64,000 nucleotides of DNA from NCBI RefSeq assembly GCF_000585375.1, contig NZ_KK073874.1:806001-870000 (forward strand), read 5' to 3'. Position 1 is the first letter of the stretch. Each line of letters opens with the position of its first letter. Positions 60,844 through 64,000 of the stretch are shown here, piece by piece. Source of the DNA: Cryptosporangium arvum DSM 44712 (lineage in GTDB: Bacteria > Actinomycetota > Actinomycetes > Mycobacteriales > Cryptosporangiaceae). The notes under the pieces were generated by a model. It ran no database searches. It saw nothing but the letters and a program-made list of their open reading frames with translations, and was not told where the DNA came from. Position numbers and translations under genes: made by a program.

Positions 60844-61851
60844 GTGACGAGGCGGCTTGCGGAAGTAGCCCAGAAGGTCGGCGTCAGCGAAGCCACGGTG
60901 AGCCGTGTCCTCAACGGACGGCCGGGGGTCTCGGACGCCACCCGGGAAGCCGTGCTCACCGCGCTCGACGTGCTGGGGTACGAGCGCCCCACCCAGTTGC
61001 GCGGGGAACGCGGGCGGCTGGTCGGCCTGGTGCTGCCGGAGTTGCAGAACCCGATCTTCCCGGCGTTCGCCGAGGTCGTCGGCGACGCGCTGGCGCAGAA
61101 GGGCTTCACGCCGGTGCTGTGCACGCGCACCGCGGGCGGCGTCAGCGAGGCGGAGTACGTCGACCTGCTGCTGGAGCAGCACGTGTCCGGCGTGATGTTC
61201 GCGAGCGGCCTGTTCGCCCAGGCCGACGCCGAGCACGCGCACTACGAGCGCCTGGCCGCCCGCCGGCTCCCGGTCGTGCTGGTCAACGCGGGGATCGAGC
61301 GGCTGCGCTTCCCGCGCGTCTCGTGCGACGACGGGGTTGCGGTCGAGCAGGCGCTCGGGCACCTCCGTTCGCTCGGGCACGAGCGGATCGGGCTCCTGCT
61401 CGGCCCGGCCGACCATGTGCCGTCGCAGCGCAAACTTGCGGAGTTCCGCACGATCGCCGCCGAGCTCGGCGTCCCCACCCCGCCGGATTTCGTCGAGAAT
61501 GCGATGTTCTCGCTGGAGGGTGGACAGGCCGCGGCGACGAAGCTGATCGAGCGTGGTGTGACCGGGGTGATCTGCGCGAGCGACGTGCTGGCGCTCGGCG
61601 CGGTACGGGCCGCGCGGCGCCGTCGGCTCTCGGTGCCGGCCGACCTCTCGGTGGTGGGGTTCGACGACTCGGCGTTCATGAACTGCACCGATCCTCCTCT
61701 CACGACGGTGCGCCAGCCGATCGAAGCGATGGGGCGTGCCGCGGTGGAGCTGCTCGCCAACCAGATCCGGGGTGTCTCGGTGGCCCCGGACGAGCTCCTG
61801 TTCGAGCCGGAGCTGGTGGTGCGCGCAAGCACGGCCCGCGTGGCGACGTAA
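60844..61851 (+). CDS. LacI-family transcriptional regulator
   Basis: A 335-residue repressor: N-terminal LacI helix-turn-helix (LAEVAQKVGVSEATVSRVLNG) with hinge helix, and a periplasmic-binding-like effector domain (GLVLPELQNPIFPAFAEVV; LLLGPADHVPSQRKLAEF; GVICASDVLALGAVRAA; VVGFDDSAF). It lies directly upstream of a sugar ABC importer on the same strand and should control it. Confidence 0.9.
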   Translation: MTRRLAEVAQKVGVSEATVSRVLNGRPGVSDATREAVLTALDVLGYERPTQLRGERGRLVGLVLPELQNPIFPAFAEVVGDALAQKGFTPVLCTRTAGGVSEAEYVDLLLEQHVSGVMFASGLFAQADAEHAHYERLAARRLPVVLVNAGIERLRFPRVSCDDGVAVEQALGHLRSLGHERIGLLLGPADHVPSQRKLAEFRTIAAELGVPTPPDFVENAMFSLEGGQAAATKLIERGVTGVICASDVLALGAVRAARRRRLSVPADLSVVGFDDSAFMNCTDPPLTTVRQPIEAMGRAAVELLANQIRGVSVAPDELLFEPELVVRASTARVAT

Positions 61852-61854
61852 GCC

Positions 61855-61870
61855 GCGCAAATCGTTTCGC
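61855..61870. promoter_or_regulatory. Possible LacI-type operator
   Basis: GCGCAAATCGTTTCGC, an imperfect palindrome around a central CG, begins 4 bases after the lacI-type stop codon. Central CG symmetry is typical of LacI-family sites. Confidence 0.35.
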
Positions 61871-61940
61871 AGCTACCGTCGAAATAGGGCTTTTGAGCAG
61901 CGATAACCGCTGACTGCATTCAGAAATCCGTGATCATGTT

Positions 61941-61957
61941 GAGATTTTGCAAATCTC
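61941..61957. promoter_or_regulatory. Palindrome upstream of the sugar-binding protein gene
   Basis: GAGATTT-TGC-AAATCTC is a perfect 7-bp inverted repeat 104 bases before the binding-protein gene, just upstream of the promoter at 61968. A likely operator or activator site. Confidence 0.5.
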
Positions 61958-61967
61958 GGTTCGGATC

Positions 61968-61997
61968 TTGCGGCGCGCCATAGTGCCCACCTATGGT
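61968..61997 (+). promoter_or_regulatory. Candidate promoter with overlapping palindrome
   Basis: TTGCGG (61968-61973), 18 bases, TATGGT (61992-61997). The palindrome CCATAG-N7-CTATGG (61978-61996) covers the spacer and -10 hexamer, so a bound repressor would block the polymerase. Confidence 0.45.
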
Positions 61998-62060
61998 CTG
62001 CGGCACGCGCTCTCCGTAACCACCCCGCAACGGTGAGCCCGCGACGAAGGGCACTCGACG

Positions 62061-63398
62061 ATGAGAGCAACCCGTGCTGTCGGTGCGGCGCTGGCCGCTG
62101 GATTACTCCTGGCCGGCGCCGCGTGCACCAGTTCGGACGACGGCAAGTCCGCCGACGGGAAGGTTCGGATCACGGTCAACTGCGAACCCCCGAAGTCCGC
62201 GGCGATCGACCGGCGCAGCTTCGAGGAGGACATTGCGATCTTCGAGAAGCAGAACCCGGACATCGACGTCGTCGCGCACGACGCGTTCCCGTGCATGGAC
62301 CCGAAGACGTTCGACGCGAAACTGGCCGGCGGTCAGATGGAGACCGTCTTCTACGTCTACTTCACCGACGTGGCGAACGTGATCAAGCGCAAGCAGGCGG
62401 CGGACGTCTCCGAGTACGTCGACGCGGTGAAGGGCTACGGCGACATCCAGGCCTCCGTGACCGACATCTTCACCAGCGACGGCAAGACCTACGGACTGCC
62501 CCGCACGAACTACTCGATGGGCCTGATCTACAACAAGGCTCTGTTCACCAAGGCCGGTCTCGACGCGTCGAAGCCTCCGACGACGTGGGAAGAGGTCCGG
62601 GCGGCCGCGAAGAAGATCGCCGGGCTCGGCAACGGCACCGTCGGGTACGCCGACTACAGCGCGAGCAACCAGGGCGGCTGGCACTTCACCGCCGAGATGT
62701 ACTCGCAGGGCGGCACGATGGTGTCCGAGGACGGTAAGAGCGCGACGGTGAACACGCCCCAGGGCAAGGTCGTGCTCCAGACCCTCAAGGACATGCGCTG
62801 GACCGACGACAGCATGGGCTCGAAGCAGCTCCTGCAGATCACCGACGTCCAGCAGATGATGGGCTCCGGCAAGCTGGGCATGTACCTCTCGGCGCCCGAC
62901 AACATCCCCGAGGTCGTCAAGAAGTACCAGGGCTCCTACGACGACCTGGCGATCGCTCCGATGCCCGGCGCCAAGGGAACGCTCCTCGGCGGCGACGGCT
63001 ACATGTTCAACCGCAAAGCGACGCCGGAGCAGATCCGGGCCGGCGTGAAGTGGGTCGAGTTCCAGAACCTCACCCCGGGCACCGGGGCGAACAACTGGGA
63101 GCGCGCGGCGAAGAACAAGGCACCGGTCGGGTTGCCGCAGCCCAACCTCTGGACCGGCGCCACCGCGGACGCGGACAACAAGCTCAAGGCCCAGTTCGCG
63201 AACGTACCGGTGGAGAACTACCAGCTGTTCCAGACGACCGAGGTGCCCGGGAAACTCGAGCCGCCGCAGGCGCAGCAGATCTACTCGGTCATGGACGGGG
63301 TGATGTCGTCGGTGCTCACGAACCGCAACGCGAACATCGACCGGTTGCTCTCCGACGCGTCGGACAAGATCGATCGCCTGCTGGCGAACCAGCGCTGA
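62061..63398 (+). CDS. Sugar ABC transporter substrate-binding lipoprotein
   Basis: A 445-residue extracytoplasmic binding protein of the family-1 (MalE/UgpB-like) type. It starts MRATRAVGAALAAGLLLAGAAC, in which LAGAAC is the lipobox (quoted here in full only as the last six). GLIYNKALFTKAGLDASKPPT-like text (begin GLIYNKALF), WEEVRAAAKKI and GGDGYMFNRKATPEQ are family marks. GAAGGG precedes the ATG. It captures a sugar or glycoside for the permease encoded next; the stop overlaps the permease start by one base. Confidence 0.9.
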   Translation: MRATRAVGAALAAGLLLAGAACTSSDDGKSADGKVRITVNCEPPKSAAIDRRSFEEDIAIFEKQNPDIDVVAHDAFPCMDPKTFDAKLAGGQMETVFYVYFTDVANVIKRKQAADVSEYVDAVKGYGDIQASVTDIFTSDGKTYGLPRTNYSMGLIYNKALFTKAGLDASKPPTTWEEVRAAAKKIAGLGNGTVGYADYSASNQGGWHFTAEMYSQGGTMVSEDGKSATVNTPQGKVVLQTLKDMRWTDDSMGSKQLLQITDVQQMMGSGKLGMYLSAPDNIPEVVKKYQGSYDDLAIAPMPGAKGTLLGGDGYMFNRKATPEQIRAGVKWVEFQNLTPGTGANNWERAAKNKAPVGLPQPNLWTGATADADNKLKAQFANVPVENYQLFQTTEVPGKLEPPQAQQIYSVMDGVMSSVLTNRNANIDRLLSDASDKIDRLLANQR

Positions 63399-64000
63399 TG
63401 GCCGTCCCCACCCTGATCGCCCCGGCCCCGCGGCTCGCTCCGAGCCGCGGGGCCCGGCCCCGGCGGCGCCGCCGGGTCACCGAGAACCTCACCGCCTACG
63501 CGTTCCTCGCCGGAGGGTTGCTCTGCTTCGGGCTGTTCTCCTGGTATCCGGCGGTCCGCGCGCTGATGCTGGCGTTCCAGCAGTCGAACTCGGTCGATTC
63601 GGCCACCTGGGTCGGGCTGGACAACTTCCGGCTCCTGTTCGCGGACCCGGAGTTCGGCGCGGCCTGGCGCAACACGTTCACGTTCACCGGGTTGGCGCTG
63701 GTGATCGGGTTCGCGGTGCCGTTCGCGCTCGCGGTGCTGCTCAACGAGTTGCGTCACGCGAAGACGTTCTTCCGGATCGCCGTGTACCTGCCGGTGATGA
63801 TCCCGCCGGTCGTCACCGCGCTGCTGTGGAAGTGGTTCTACGACCCGGGGCCGGGCCTGTTCAACGAGGCGCTCCGGTTCCTCCACCTGCCGACCTCGAA
63901 CTGGACGAACTCGACGTCGACCGCGCTCGTCTCGCTCGTTCTCGTTGCCACCTGGGCCAACCTCGGCGGCACCGTATTGATATATCTAGCCGCGCTCCAG
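63398..64000 (+). CDS. Sugar ABC transporter permease (MalF-like), 3' end missing
   Basis: The first 201 residues of an integral membrane permease run off the right edge. After a proline- and arginine-rich cytoplasmic start come a first helix (AYAFLAGGLLCFGLFSWYP), WVGLDNFRLLFADPEF typical of MalF/UgpA permeases, and NTFTFTGLALVIGFAVPFALAVLL. It is translationally coupled to the binding-protein gene (TGATG). A second permease and perhaps an ATPase would be expected beyond the window. Confidence 0.9.
   Translation, partial: MAVPTLIAPAPRLAPSRGARPRRRRRVTENLTAYAFLAGGLLCFGLFSWYPAVRALMLAFQQSNSVDSATWVGLDNFRLLFADPEFGAAWRNTFTFTGLALVIGFAVPFALAVLLNELRHAKTFFRIAVYLPVMIPPVVTALLWKWFYDPGPGLFNEALRFLHLPTSNWTNSTSTALVSLVLVATWANLGGTVLIYLAALQ

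Noticed and set aside
63970-64000. AT-rich codons (GTA TTG ATA TAT CTA) at the right edge as a foreign junction
   Set aside because: The permease frame continues through them and they encode a normal hydrophobic helix; five codons at a window edge are too little evidence.

Overview
The window is chromosomal DNA from a high-GC actinomycete. Third codon positions are almost all G or C, GTG and TTG starts are common, genes are often joined by ATGA/GTGA overlaps, and the regulators, zinc-independent ribosomal proteins, Rv1733c-like membrane protein and DevR/DosR-type regulator are all actinobacterial in character. I cannot fix the genus from sequence alone. I see no rRNA, tRNA, CRISPR array, insertion sequence or prophage.

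Layout. 1-4500: end of an FGGY sugar kinase, an aldo/keto reductase, and a small operon of a VOC protein, an NTF2-like protein and a TauD-type Fe/2-oxoglutarate dioxygenase closed by a clear terminator. 4557-7641: a molybdate import operon (HTH-TOBE protein, modA, modB, modC) on the minus strand. 7694-10757: membrane fatty-acid desaturase and a NarL-type two-component pair. 10854-26672: a catabolic island for an aromatic compound. It holds an aldehyde and an alcohol dehydrogenase, a self-sufficient P450-reductase fusion (CYP116B type), an IclR regulator, a two-subunit Rieske dioxygenase, an extradiol dioxygenase carrying an extra Dabb domain, a degenerate M20 homologue, a fumarylacetoacetate-hydrolase-fold protein, an amidohydrolase, ferredoxin and ferredoxin reductase, an HpaI-type aldolase, a cupin and a PfkB kinase. 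Together these can be read as ring hydroxylation, meta cleavage, hydration or decarboxylation, aldol cleavage and aldehyde oxidation. Three intergenic regions of the island share a CATCTCA/CGTCTCA element repeated at exactly 20-bp steps, probably the cluster operator.

26740-33550: two GAF histidine kinases without a response regulator, GntR and LysR regulators, a bile-acid-symporter-family transporter, and a divergent pair of zinc-independent ribosomal proteins (L33 and L31) around a Zur-like box. 33632-43951: a LAL-type regulator, then a hypoxia module: phosphoketolase and cydAB diverging from a DosR-like box, a stand-alone CydD-like ATPase remnant without Walker A lysine, an Rv1733c-like membrane protein, a decayed DosS-like sensor, and an intact DosR-like regulator preceded by a near-perfect DosR box. 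44116-47097: DUF2231 protein, BlaI/M56 pair with a BlaI-like palindrome, a PPOX protein and an HD-domain protein. 47091-64000: glutamine-synthetase-like enzyme, siderophore-interacting protein behind an iron box, a CAP-like secreted protein, an FAH-family protein, moeA, a methyltransferase and GlxA-type regulator, an APC permease, a GGDEF-EAL protein, ZIP transporter with TetR, a DUF1330 protein, a PemK/MazF-like protein, and a LacI-controlled sugar ABC importer that runs off the right edge.

The parts most worth attention are the rearranged and partly decayed hypoxia module, the Dabb-extradiol fusion and 20-bp operator repeats of the aromatic island, and the active-site losses in the M20 and CydD homologues.
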